Assembly: GCA_963743205.1 (NCBI GenBank)
Contig: CAVUOW010000005.1
Coordinates: 831,470-895,469 of the forward strand
From: RBG-16-66-30 sp963743205
Lineage (GTDB): Bacteria; Acidobacteriota; Aminicenantia; Aminicenantales; Saccharicenantaceae
Reading direction: 5' to 3'
DNA: 64,000 bases
Part shown: positions 53,359 through 61,682 of the stretch, one piece after another
Layout of the letters: each line of letters opens with the position of its first letter
Numbering within the stretch: the stretch's first letter is position 1
Notes under the pieces: generated by a model
Seen by the model: the letters and a program-made list of their open reading frames with translations, nothing else
The model's database searches: none
What the model was told of the DNA's origin: nothing
Translations under genes and position numbers: made by a program

Positions 53359-53751
53359 ATGGCCGGAAAGAAGAAACTCCGCATTCAAGACCTGGCGAAG
53401 ATCCGGGAAAAGACCAAGTCCCTGATGACCATTCGGGAGAGCGAGGGCCGGGCCCGGGTGACGGTCCACATGGGCACGTGCGGCATTGCCGCCGGCGCCC
53501 GGGATATCATGGACGCCCTTCTCGGGGAGATCGACAAGGCCAAGATCCAGGATGTCATCGTCACGACCTCCGGATGCGCCGGACTCTGTAACGCCGAGCC
53601 GATGATCACGATCGAGCTCAAGAACCAGCCTCCCGTGAAATACGGCTATGTGACCCCCGAAAAGATGCAGAAGATCTTCGTCCAGCATATCTTGGGCGGC
53701 CAGATGGTGACAGACCTCGTCTTGGCCGTCGGCAGCGAAACCGTGTACTGA
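53359..53751 (+). CDS. Thioredoxin-like [2Fe-2S] ferredoxin (HndB-like)
   Basis: 130 residues. Four cysteines in the pattern MGTCGIAAGA and TSGCAGLCNAEPM, the fold of HndB and of the N-terminal domain of HydB. A charged N-terminal helix (RIQDLAKIREKTKSLM) precedes it. As a separate small subunit it can add another [2Fe-2S] relay beside the NuoF-like protein. Confidence 0.88.
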   Translation: MAGKKKLRIQDLAKIREKTKSLMTIRESEGRARVTVHMGTCGIAAGARDIMDALLGEIDKAKIQDVIVTTSGCAGLCNAEPMITIELKNQPPVKYGYVTPEKMQKIFVQHILGGQMVTDLVLAVGSETVY

Positions 53752-53760
53752 GAGGGATCT

Positions 53761-55578
53761 GTGAAACACTATCGAGCTCACTTATTGGTCTGCGCCGGCA
53801 CAGGCTGCGTCTCCTGCGGGTCCTTCAAGATCAAAGAAGCCCTCGAGAAGGAGATCAAGAAGAGGAATCTCCAGGATGAAGTCCAGGTCGTGGCCACGGG
53901 CTGCAACGGTTTCTGCGAGCGGGGCCCGATCGTCATGGTCCAGCCGGACGGCATTTTCTACCAGCTCCTCAAGATCGAAGACGTTCCCACTCTCGTCGAG
54001 GAGCATCTCCTCAAGGGTCGCCCGGTCAAGAAGCTGATGTACGTCCCGCCGGCCGGGGACCAGCCTGTTCCGCTGATGAAGGACATCGAGTTCTTCAAGC
54101 ACCAGCGGCTGATCGTCCTGCGCAACCGCGGACGGATCGACCCCGAGAAGGTCGAGGAGTACATCGCCTTCGACGGCTACGAGGCCCTGGCCAAGGCCCT
54201 GACGGAGATGACGCCAGCGGCGATCATCGACGAGATCCTCTTCTCCGGCCTCCGCGGCCGGGGCGGCGCCGGCTTCCCGACGGGCAAGAAGTGGGCGGCC
54301 TGCGCTAAAGAAAAGGGGACGCCGAAATACCTCATCTGCAATGGCGACGAAGGGGATCCGGGGGCTTTCATGGATCGCTCCGTACTCGAGGCCGACCCCC
54401 ACGCCGTCCTCGAAGGCATGGTCATCGGAGCCAAGGCCATCGGCGCGGCCAAGGGATTCGTCTACATCCGTCATGAGTACCCCCTGGCCCTCAAGCGCGT
54501 CGAGATCGCCATCGCCCAGGCCCGGGACAACGGCCTCCTCGGCGAGGACATCCTGGGGACGGGCTTTAACTTCGACCTCGAGATCGTCCAGGGCGCCGGC
54601 GCGTTCGTCTCCGGCGAGGAATCGGCCCTGATCGCCTCGATCGAGGGCCGGATCGCCATGCCCCGGCAGAGACCGCCTTACCCGGCCCAGAAAGGGCTTT
54701 GGGGCAAGCCGACGGTCATCAACAACGTCGAGACCTGGGCCACCGTCCCGAACATCATCCGCCGGGGCGCGGACTGGTTCTCGAGCCTGGGGACGGAGAC
54801 GAGCAAGGGGACCAAGATCTTCTCGCTCGTCGGCAAGATCGCCAACACCGGACTGGTCGAGGTCCCCATGGGGATCACCCTCCGCGAGATCGTCTACGGG
54901 ATCGGCGGCGGCATCCCCGACAAGAGGGACTTCAAGGCCATCCAGATCGGCGGCCCGTCGGGCGGCTGCCTGCCGGCCAAGCTGCTCGACCTGCCCGTCG
55001 ACTACGAGAGCCTGACCGCGGCCGGGGCCATGATGGGCTCCGGCGGCATGATCGTCATGGACGACAAGACCTGCATGGTCGACATCGCCAAATACTTCCT
55101 CAACTTCCTCCAGGACGAATCGTGCGGCAAGTGCGTCTCCTGCCGGGAAGGGACCCAGCGGATGTACGAGATCGTCAAGGGCATCACCGAGGGCAAGGGG
55201 AAGGAGAGCGACCTGGCCCTGCTCGAGGAGCTGGCCCTGATCACGAAGGACGCCTCGATGTGCGCCCTCGGCCAAACGGCCGGCAATCCCGTCCTGACGA
55301 CCCTGCGGTATTTCCGCCACGAATACGACGCCCATATCCTCGACAAGAGGTGCCCGGCCGGCGTCTGCAAGAGCCTCATCCGCTACGTCGTCCTGGCCGA
55401 GAAGTGCACCGGCTGCCAATCCTGCAAGAAGGCCTGCCCGAACGATTGCATCAAGGGCACGCTCAAGGACATCCACCTCATCGACCAGACAAAGTGCATC
55501 AAGTGCGGCGCCTGCAAAGAGGCCTGCAAGTTCGAGGCCATCGAAGAGCAGCGCGAAGAAGCCATCCAGATCATCTGA
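53761..55578 (+). CDS. HydB/NuoF-like flavoprotein of an electron-bifurcating complex
   Basis: 605 residues, GTG start. In order: N-terminal [2Fe-2S] thioredoxin domain (CAGTGCVSCGS, ATGCNGFCERGP), NADH/FMN domain (LRGRGGAGFPTGKKW, CNGDEGDPGAFMDR), SLBB, [4Fe-4S] site (SCGKCVSC with CALGQ), and a C-terminal 2x[4Fe-4S] ferredoxin domain (CTGCQSCKKACP and CIKCGACKEACK). This domain order is that of HydB in HydABC-type bifurcating hydrogenases and of HndC. The FMN here is the candidate bifurcation site, which is inference from the family. Confidence 0.92.
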   Translation: MKHYRAHLLVCAGTGCVSCGSFKIKEALEKEIKKRNLQDEVQVVATGCNGFCERGPIVMVQPDGIFYQLLKIEDVPTLVEEHLLKGRPVKKLMYVPPAGDQPVPLMKDIEFFKHQRLIVLRNRGRIDPEKVEEYIAFDGYEALAKALTEMTPAAIIDEILFSGLRGRGGAGFPTGKKWAACAKEKGTPKYLICNGDEGDPGAFMDRSVLEADPHAVLEGMVIGAKAIGAAKGFVYIRHEYPLALKRVEIAIAQARDNGLLGEDILGTGFNFDLEIVQGAGAFVSGEESALIASIEGRIAMPRQRPPYPAQKGLWGKPTVINNVETWATVPNIIRRGADWFSSLGTETSKGTKIFSLVGKIANTGLVEVPMGITLREIVYGIGGGIPDKRDFKAIQIGGPSGGCLPAKLLDLPVDYESLTAAGAMMGSGGMIVMDDKTCMVDIAKYFLNFLQDESCGKCVSCREGTQRMYEIVKGITEGKGKESDLALLEELALITKDASMCALGQTAGNPVLTTLRYFRHEYDAHILDKRCPAGVCKSLIRYVVLAEKCTGCQSCKKACPNDCIKGTLKDIHLIDQTKCIKCGACKEACKFEAIEEQREEAIQII

Positions 55579-55586
55579 GAGGGACC

Positions 55587-56270
55587 ATGATCACCTTTCG
55601 TATGAACGGTTTGGAAGTCAAGGTCGAAGAGGGATCGACCCTCCTCGACGCGGCCAAGTTCTACGGCCTCGAGATCCCGACCCTCTGCCACAACGACGGT
55701 CTGACGCCCTTCGGCGGCTGCCGCCTCTGCGTCGTCGAGATCGGCGAGGGCCTGAGGAGCAAGCTCGTCTCCTCCTGCACCTATCCCGCCGAGGAAGGGC
55801 TCGTCGTCCGGACGGACACGAAGAGAGTCTGGGCGTCGCGGCGGATGATGATCGAGCTGATGCTGGCCATGGCCCCGGGGTCCAAGGTCCTCCAGGACAT
55901 GGCCTCCCAGTTCGGGGTCACCCGGGTCCGCTTCACGCCCCGCAACGAGGAGTGCGTCCTCTGCGGACTGTGCACGCGGATCTGCGCCGAGCAGATGGAC
56001 GCCCGGGCCATCGGCTTCCAGCAGCGGGGCCACAAGAGGAAGATCTCGACGCCTTTCGACATGCGCTCGGAGGAGTGCCGGCTGTGCGGCGCCTGCATGT
56101 ACATCTGCCCGGCCTGCCAGCTGCGCTGCCAGGGCCCGAACGCCGAGACGGTCCTGTGCAACGGCTGCCTGACCATGGCGCCGTCGTGCCTGGACCAGTA
56201 CGAGGATCTCCAGTGTTGGATGTACGACGCGGGCCGCTGCGGCACCTGCGTTCAAGAAAAGAAATCTTAA
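55587..56270 (+). CDS. NuoG-N/HydA-N-like multi-cluster ferredoxin subunit
   Basis: 227 residues. [2Fe-2S] domain (TLCHNDGLTPFGGCRLCVV, SSCTYP), then two [4Fe-4S] motifs (CVLCGLCTRIC, CRLCGACMYIC) and a further Cys-rich end (CQLRC, LCNGC, CWMYDAGRCGTC). It resembles the N-terminal part of [FeFe]-hydrogenase HydA but lacks any H-cluster domain. The Cys-rich end is not explained by the standard motifs and may hold an extra cluster. ATG 55587, 8 bases after the HydB-like gene. Confidence 0.85.
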   Translation: MITFRMNGLEVKVEEGSTLLDAAKFYGLEIPTLCHNDGLTPFGGCRLCVVEIGEGLRSKLVSSCTYPAEEGLVVRTDTKRVWASRRMMIELMLAMAPGSKVLQDMASQFGVTRVRFTPRNEECVLCGLCTRICAEQMDARAIGFQQRGHKRKISTPFDMRSEECRLCGACMYICPACQLRCQGPNAETVLCNGCLTMAPSCLDQYEDLQCWMYDAGRCGTCVQEKKS

Positions 56271-56292
56271 AGGATGACGAGGAGGTAATTTC

Positions 56293-57876
56293 ATGCCGAG
56301 TCTGACGAAACTCAACAGAAGCGCCGCCACCCTGACCAAGAACAGGACGGAGGGGTCGGTCAGCCCCTTTAGCGGCATGTGCGTGACCTGCGTCGACGGC
56401 TGCATCGGGATGTGCGAGATCGGGAAATCCGCCTACCGCGGGGCCGAGGTGCTCTATCCCCAGCCCTTCGGCATCATCACCGCAGGCTGCGAGAAGGACT
56501 ACCCGGTCGACCTGTCCCACTTCAGCATCATGGGCACGGCCAAAGGGGCCTACGGCGTCGAGGCCGACAGCGACAAAGCGACCTTCGAGAAGGTCAGTAT
56601 CGAGACGAAGATCGGCGTCAAGAAGGACATCAAGCTCAAGGTGCCGTTCATCATCGCCGGCATGGGCTCGACCAATGTCGCCCTGCAGAACTGGGCGGGC
56701 CTCGGCGGCGGTGCGGCCATCGCCGGGACCATCCTGACGATCGGCGAGAACGTCTGCGGCATGGACGACAAGACGGAGCTCAAGAACGGCCGGGTCGTCC
56801 GCTCGCCGGATATGGAGTTCCGCGTCAAGTCCTTCCGCGACTGGCAGGACGGCTACGGCGACGTCGTCGTCCAGTCCAACGTCGAGGACACGCGGCTCGG
56901 CACCCAGGAATACGCCATCGAGAAGCTGGGCATCGAGACCGTCGAGCTCAAGTGGGGCCAGGGGGCCAAGGACATCGGCGGCGAGGTCAAGATCAAGACC
57001 GTCAAGAAGGCCCAGGCCCTCAAGAAGAAGGGCTACATCGTCCTGCCCGATCCCGAGGACCCCAACGTCGTCGCCGCCTTCGAAAAGGGCAGCTTCAAGG
57101 AGTTCGAGCGCCACTCCCGCCTGGGCATGGTCGAGGAGGACAGCTTCATGAAACGGGTCGAGGAGCTACGCAAGCTCGGCGCCAAGCACGTCTTCCTCAA
57201 GACGGGCGCCTACCGGCCGGCCGACCTGGCCCGGGCGGTCAAGTACGCGTCCAAAGCCAAGCTCGACCTTCTGACCGTCGACGGCGCCGGCGGCGGCACC
57301 GGCATGAGCCCCTGGCGGATGATGAACGAGTGGGGCGTCCCGACCGTCGAGATCTGGTCTCTGACCTGGAGGTTCGCCGACCAGCTGGCCAAGCAGGGCG
57401 AGTTCGTTCCCGACCTGGCCTTCGCCGGCGGCATCACCTTCGAGGACCAGATCTTCAAGGCCCTGTCCCTCGGCGCCCCCTACGTCAAGGCCGTCGGGAT
57501 GGCCCGCTCTCCGTTGGCCGCGGCCATGGTCGGGAAGACCATCGGCGGCCGCATCAACGACGGCCAGGTCCCGGTTTACGTCGAGCGCTTCGGCAACAGC
57601 AAGGACGAGATCTTCGTCACGGCGCCCGAGCTGCGGCGGCGCTTCGGCGACCGGTTCGACGAACTGCCGGCCGGGGCCATCGGCGTCTACACCTACTTCA
57701 AGCGGCTGAGCCAAGGCCTTCGTCAGATGATGGCCGGCGAGCGCAAGTTCAACCTGGACTACATCACCCGCGACGACATCGCGTCCCTCACCAAGGAAGC
57801 GACGGACATCAGCGGCATCCCGTTCATCACGGACGTCGACAAGGACGAGGTCCAGAAGATCCTCAAGGCGAAGTAG
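56293..57876 (+). CDS. GltB-type FMN-binding oxidoreductase
   Basis: 527 residues of the glutamate synthase central/FMN domain family, without the glutaminase domain. Landmarks: SPFSGMCVTCVDGCIGMC (C-x2-C-x3-C-x3-C) near residue 30, FIIAGMGSTNVALQNW, VELKWGQGAKDIGGE, the FMN-binding LTVDGAGGGTGMSPWRMM, and LAFAGGITFEDQIFKALSLG. The usual glutamate synthase C-x5-C-x4-C [3Fe-4S] motif is not seen; the N-terminal Cys set may replace it. It ends the operon with the NuoE/F/G-like genes, 22 bases after them. No GltD is encoded nearby, so ordinary glutamate synthase activity is doubtful. The substrate is unknown. Confidence 0.85.
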   Translation: MPSLTKLNRSAATLTKNRTEGSVSPFSGMCVTCVDGCIGMCEIGKSAYRGAEVLYPQPFGIITAGCEKDYPVDLSHFSIMGTAKGAYGVEADSDKATFEKVSIETKIGVKKDIKLKVPFIIAGMGSTNVALQNWAGLGGGAAIAGTILTIGENVCGMDDKTELKNGRVVRSPDMEFRVKSFRDWQDGYGDVVVQSNVEDTRLGTQEYAIEKLGIETVELKWGQGAKDIGGEVKIKTVKKAQALKKKGYIVLPDPEDPNVVAAFEKGSFKEFERHSRLGMVEEDSFMKRVEELRKLGAKHVFLKTGAYRPADLARAVKYASKAKLDLLTVDGAGGGTGMSPWRMMNEWGVPTVEIWSLTWRFADQLAKQGEFVPDLAFAGGITFEDQIFKALSLGAPYVKAVGMARSPLAAAMVGKTIGGRINDGQVPVYVERFGNSKDEIFVTAPELRRRFGDRFDELPAGAIGVYTYFKRLSQGLRQMMAGERKFNLDYITRDDIASLTKEATDISGIPFITDVDKDEVQKILKAK

Positions 57877-57903
57877 GGCTTTTCGAATAAGGATTGACCT
57901 CTT

Positions 57904-57940
57904 ACGGGGGGCGGGGCGACCCGCTCCCCGTTTTGTTTTA
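57904..57940. terminator. Terminator after the GltB-like gene
   Basis: ACGGGGGGCGGG and CCCGCTCCCCGT arms around GCGA, followed by TTTTGTTTT. Confidence 0.85.
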
Positions 57941-57960
57941 TCCACCCTTCCCTATATAAT
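57933..57960 (+). promoter_or_regulatory. Promoter of the DRTGG/[FeFe]-like operon
   Basis: Consensus TATAAT at 57955-57960 with TTGTTT 16 bases upstream (57933-57938), inside the terminator T-run. ATG 57999 follows after 38 bases. Confidence 0.5.
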
Positions 57961-57998
57961 GAAGGTCTGCTCGGACTCCGATGCGGCGGGAGGTCCCG

Positions 57999-58355
57999 AT
58001 GATCGCTCTCAAGGACGTCTTGGCCCTTCTTGACGGAGAGCTCCTCACCCCGACGACCGCTCCCGAAGCGGCCTTCCGGACCGTCTTCGCCTCCGACCTC
58101 ATGAGCGATGTCCTGACCTCCGCCGAACCCGGCTCCCTTCTCCTGACGGGACTGGCCAATTCCCATGTCATCTGCACCTGCTCCGTGGCCGATCTCGCCG
58201 GGGTGGTCTTCGTCCACGGCAAGCGCCCGGCCCCGGACGTGGTCGCCGAGGCCCGGACGAGGAAGCTCCCGCTCGTGGCGACGAAGATGACGATGTTCGA
58301 AGCCTGCTCGCGGATGGCCGGGCAGGTCGAGGATGGAGGCCATGTCCGTCGCTGA
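57999..58355 (+). CDS. DRTGG-domain protein, copy 1
   Basis: 118 residues covering one DRTGG-type domain: LKDVLALLDGELLTPTTAPE, VFASDLMSDVLTSAEPGSLL, ICTCSVADLAGVVFVHGKRP. DRTGG domains occur in phosphotransacetylase and CBS-DRTGG pyrophosphatases, where they associate with nucleotide regulation. ATG 57999 was chosen over 57981 by its GGGAGG site. Overlaps the next gene by 23 bases. Confidence 0.82.
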   Translation: MIALKDVLALLDGELLTPTTAPEAAFRTVFASDLMSDVLTSAEPGSLLLTGLANSHVICTCSVADLAGVVFVHGKRPAPDVVAEARTRKLPLVATKMTMFEACSRMAGQVEDGGHVRR

Positions 58356-58791
58356 GTCCACCTTCCGCCGGGAGTTCCCCGTCAAAGGAGGGGACTTTGC
58401 CAAGGCGGGAACCGCGGCCTGCGAGATCAAGGAGCTCTTGAAGGACCTCGGGATCGACACGACGACCGTACGCCGCGCGGCCATCGTCGCGTACGAGGCG
58501 GAGATGAACGTCATCATGTACGCTTGGGAAGCCCGGATGGACCTGACCGTCTCCCTCAAGGAAATCCACCTCATCATCGACGACCGCGGCCCCGGCATCC
58601 CCGACGTGGAGCTGGCCCTGACCGAAGGCTATTCGACGGCCACGGCGGAGATGAGAGAGCTCGGGTTCGGTGCCGGCATGGGCCTGCCGAACATCAAAAG
58701 GAACGCCGACGTCTTTGCCATCGACTCCGAGGTGGGCCGGGGGACGCGCCTCGAGATCACCATCCGGACGAACGGACACGGAAAGCCATGA
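58333..58791 (+). CDS. RsbW/SpoIIAB-like ATPase
   Basis: 152 residues of a GHKL-ATPase fold: N-box EAEMNVIMYAWEA, G1 box DDRGPGIPDVE, G2 box GFGAGMGLPNIKRNAD. The lack of a dimerisation/phosphoacceptor domain and the RsbW-like N-terminus suggest an anti-sigma-factor or serine-kinase type protein. No STAS (anti-anti-sigma) gene is seen in the window. Stop overlaps the next start (ATGA). Confidence 0.85.
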   Translation: MEAMSVAESTFRREFPVKGGDFAKAGTAACEIKELLKDLGIDTTTVRRAAIVAYEAEMNVIMYAWEARMDLTVSLKEIHLIIDDRGPGIPDVELALTEGYSTATAEMRELGFGAGMGLPNIKRNADVFAIDSEVGRGTRLEITIRTNGHGKP

Positions 58792-60071
58792 ACGACCATA
58801 ACTTCCATGCCATCCATATCACCAAGGACAAGTGCATCGGCTGCGTCCACTGCATGTCGGCCTGCCCGACCCGGGCCATCCGGATCGGTGACGGCAAGGC
58901 CCGCATCATCGACCAGCTCTGCATCGATTGCGCCGAGTGCCTCCGCGTCTGCCCCCACGAGGCCGTCCATTCCCACACGACCTCGTTCGCCTCGCTCGAC
59001 GCTTTCGACTACAAGGTGGCCATCCCTTCGACCGTGATCTACGGCCAGTTCGGTCCGACCGTCGTTCCCAACGAGATCCTCTCGGCCCTGCGCCGCGTCG
59101 GGTTCGACGAGGTCTACGACCTCAGCTCGATCTGCGAGCTCAACTGCGCGGCGACCGAAGAGTATCTCAACGAGCACCCCCGGCCCCGGCCGTACATCAC
59201 GGCAACCTGTCCTGTCGTCGTCCGCATCATTCAGCGCCGCTACCCGTCCCTGTGCGGCCAGATCCTGCCGATCGAACCGCCGCGGGAGATCGCGGCCAAG
59301 ATCCTGCGGACCATCCTGCCCAAGGCGCTGGGGATACCGGCCGAGAAGATCGGCATCATCCATATCACCCCTTGCCCGGCCAAGATCGTGTCCATCAACA
59401 GCCCGGCGACCCTGGCCAAATCCTACCTGGACGGGGCCATTTCCATCCGGGACATCTTTCCGCAGATCCTCAAGGCCCTGCGCAAGAGCGATGAGGACGC
59501 CATGATGCGGCACCTCTTCCCGGAAACGCTCTTCAGCGGCATCGGCATGGGCTGGCCGCTCTCCGGCGGCGAGACACGCGGCCTCAAGAGCCACCGGGCC
59601 GTGGCCGTCTCGGGCATCCGCGACACCATGCGGGTCCTGGATGAGGTCGAGGGCGGACTGCTCCAGGACATCGACCTGCTCGAGTGCACGGTCTGCCCCG
59701 ACGGCTGCGTGGGCGGACCGCTCGGCGTAGAGAACCGGTTCTTGGCCAAGAGCCGGATCCTCGAACTCGTCGCCGCCGCCGGCGAGCACGCCGTCGTCGA
59801 CCAGAAGGACGTCAGCCGGCTCTATCACAAGAACTTCCTGTCGTTCGACCATCCCGTGACGCCCACGGAACCGCGGCCCTTGGACCACGATCCCGCCATG
59901 GCCATCGACAAGGCCAAGCTCCGAGAGAAGCTGGTCGCAGAACTGCCCCTGAAGGATTGCGGCGTGTGCGGGGCGCCGGATTGCCGGACCCTGGCCGACG
60001 ACATCGTCCGCGGGTTCGCCCGCCTCGAGGATTGTCCGTACGTCAAGACGGCCCCAAAGGAGAAGCGATGA
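58788..60071 (+). CDS. Divergent [FeFe]-hydrogenase-like iron-sulfur protein, probably sensory
   Basis: 427 residues. Two [4Fe-4S] motifs (Cys 16/19/22/26 and 45/48/51/55), then a large-subunit C-type H-cluster domain. Its ligand motifs are TATCP (Cys-141), TPCPAK (Cys-196) and ECTVCPDGCVGG (Cys-303, Cys-307): all four H-cluster ligand cysteines are present. Compared with TSCCP and MPCxxKxxE of catalytic enzymes, the proton-relay Cys is Thr-140 and the Glu is Ser. The C-terminus carries a further 4Fe-4S domain, DCGVCGAPDC. There is no PAS domain. These changes are those expected of sensor-like rather than catalytic hydrogenases; that reading is inference. Confidence 0.85.
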   Translation: MNDHNFHAIHITKDKCIGCVHCMSACPTRAIRIGDGKARIIDQLCIDCAECLRVCPHEAVHSHTTSFASLDAFDYKVAIPSTVIYGQFGPTVVPNEILSALRRVGFDEVYDLSSICELNCAATEEYLNEHPRPRPYITATCPVVVRIIQRRYPSLCGQILPIEPPREIAAKILRTILPKALGIPAEKIGIIHITPCPAKIVSINSPATLAKSYLDGAISIRDIFPQILKALRKSDEDAMMRHLFPETLFSGIGMGWPLSGGETRGLKSHRAVAVSGIRDTMRVLDEVEGGLLQDIDLLECTVCPDGCVGGPLGVENRFLAKSRILELVAAAGEHAVVDQKDVSRLYHKNFLSFDHPVTPTEPRPLDHDPAMAIDKAKLREKLVAELPLKDCGVCGAPDCRTLADDIVRGFARLEDCPYVKTAPKEKR

Positions 60072-60409
60072 CACTCAGCGAACTCGCGGCCCGTCTCGAT
60101 CTCAAGGTCTTCACGACCGGGGTGCCGCTCGACACGCCCGTCCTCGGCGGATACGCGAGCGACCTTCTCTCGGACGTCATCGGCCACGGCCGCAAGGGCG
60201 ACCTCTGGGTGACCATGCAGGTCCATCCGAACATCGTCGCCGTCGCCGTCCTCAAGGACCTGGCCGGAATCGTCCTGGTCAACGGCCGGGAGCCGGCTCC
60301 GGAGACATTGGAGCAAGCGGCCCGCGAGAAGATCCCTCTCCTCGGCGCGCGGCTCGGGGCGTTCGATATCTCCGGAAGGCTATACGGGCTGGGCCTCAAG
60401 GGAAGTTGA
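60068..60409 (+). CDS. DRTGG-domain protein, copy 2
   Basis: 113 residues with the same architecture as the copy at 57999 (LSELAARLDLKVFTTG, YASDLLSDVIGHGRKGDLW, AVLKDLAGIVLVNGREP). The two copies are clearly diverged. ATG overlaps the [FeFe]-like stop; its own stop overlaps the next ATG. Confidence 0.82.
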   Translation: MTLSELAARLDLKVFTTGVPLDTPVLGGYASDLLSDVIGHGRKGDLWVTMQVHPNIVAVAVLKDLAGIVLVNGREPAPETLEQAAREKIPLLGARLGAFDISGRLYGLGLKGS

Positions 60410-61155
60410 TGGCCCTCCGGCGTCTCCGGGCCGACCTCCATATCCATACTTGCCTCTCTCCGTGCGGCGAGCTGACGATGTCGCCGCGCGCCGTCGTCCG
60501 GCGGGCCCGGGAGGCCGGGCTCGACATCATCGCCGTGACCGATCACAACACCACCGAAAACGCCGCGGCCGTCATCGAAGCGGCCGGCGGAACGGATCTG
60601 GCCGTCCTTCCCGGCATCGAGATGACGACCGCCGAGGAAGTTCACGTCCTGGGCCTCTTCGAGGCGGGGACGGCCCTCGGACCTTTTCAGGCGGAGGTCT
60701 ATAAGAACCTGCCCGACCTTCCGGCGAAGATGAAATTCGTCGACGACCAGGTCATCGTCGACGCGGAGGACTTCGTCACCGGCTTCTGTCCCCGCTGCCT
60801 TTTCGGGGCGACCCTTTTCTCCGTTCGGGACGCGGTCGCCCTCATCCACCGATACGGCGGCCTGGCCATCGCCTGTCACGTCGATCGGGAGTCGTTCAGC
60901 ATCATCTCCCAGCTCGGCTTCATTCCGCCCGGCCTCCCGCTCGAGGCCGTCGAGGTCTCGCCGCGGCACAGCCCGGATGAGGCCCGCAAGGCCTTCGGGC
61001 CGTTCGGCGATCTGCCCATCGTTCGCTTCTCCGACGCCCACAAGCCGGAGGAGATCGGAACCGCAGCGACGGAATTCCTCGTCGAAGGTCCCGGGCTCGA
61101 AGAGATCCGCAAGGCCCTGGCGGGCCGGGACGGACGGAGGGTCATCCTGCCATGA
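60409..61155 (+). CDS. PHP-domain metal-dependent phosphoesterase
   Basis: 248 residues with PHP motifs in order: DLHIHTCLSPCGELTMSP, AVTDHNTTENA, LPGIEMTTAEEVHVL, IACHVDRE and RFSDAHKPEEIG. The His/Asp set for a two- or three-metal site is complete. An extra Cys pair in TGFCPRCLFGA and the CLSPC pair near the first motif are unusual for PHP enzymes and may respond to redox or bind metal. The substrate is unknown; nucleotides are typical of the family. Confidence 0.86.
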   Translation: MALRRLRADLHIHTCLSPCGELTMSPRAVVRRAREAGLDIIAVTDHNTTENAAAVIEAAGGTDLAVLPGIEMTTAEEVHVLGLFEAGTALGPFQAEVYKNLPDLPAKMKFVDDQVIVDAEDFVTGFCPRCLFGATLFSVRDAVALIHRYGGLAIACHVDRESFSIISQLGFIPPGLPLEAVEVSPRHSPDEARKAFGPFGDLPIVRFSDAHKPEEIGTAATEFLVEGPGLEEIRKALAGRDGRRVILP

Positions 61156-61682
61156 TGGAGGACCTCTCGCTCCACATCCTCGACATCGCCGAGAACGCCG
61201 TCACTGCGGGCGCAACGCGGGTCCGCATCGCGGTCAACGAGAACGAGCGGAGGGACGTGCTGACGTTTCAAGTGACCGACAACGGCCGGGGCATGTCGGA
61301 CGAGGAAAAGGCGCGGGCCCTCGACCCCTTTTTCACGACCGGGCACAAGCGGACGGGCCTGGGTCTGCCCCTTCTGGCCCAGACGGCCGAGCTCTGCGGC
61401 GGCGTGCTGAAGCTCACCTCAGCGCCGCGAGGCGGCACGCGCGTCATCGCCCGCCTCCCATACTCCCACGTGGACAGGCCGCCGTTGACGAGGATGGCCG
61501 CGACGATCATGACCTTCGTGTTCGCCCATCCGGAGATCGAATTCGGCTACCGGCATACCCGTAACGGATTGATATTCAGCTTCTTACGACATGGCCGGGG
61601 CGGCGGGGCGGCGGTCCCGGTCGAGATCGCCGCGGTCCGGGCGGCCCTGCGGTCGGGCCTCGAGCGGATCGGGGCCTTGTGA
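61152..61682 (+). CDS. Histidine-kinase-type ATPase domain protein
   Basis: 176 residues: HATPase_c with N-box LDIAENAVTAGATRV, G1 VTDNGRGMSDEE, F-box LDPFFTTGHKRTG and G2 GLGLPLLAQTA, followed by about 65 residues with no known motif. No DHp helix with a phosphorylatable His is present. Resembles the ATPase genes found beside [FeFe]-hydrogenase operons in Clostridia and Thermotogae, a comparison from memory. Last gene of the coupled six-gene run. Confidence 0.85.
   Translation: MMEDLSLHILDIAENAVTAGATRVRIAVNENERRDVLTFQVTDNGRGMSDEEKARALDPFFTTGHKRTGLGLPLLAQTAELCGGVLKLTSAPRGGTRVIARLPYSHVDRPPLTRMAATIMTFVFAHPEIEFGYRHTRNGLIFSFLRHGRGGGAAVPVEIAAVRAALRSGLERIGAL

Noticed and set aside
56293..57876. 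Complete glutamate synthase
   Set aside because: The glutaminase and GltD parts are missing and the operon context is electron bifurcation, so ordinary glutamate synthesis is not supported.
58788..60071. Catalytic [FeFe] hydrogenase
   Set aside because: The proton-relay cysteine and the conserved glutamate are replaced, and the neighbours are signalling proteins.
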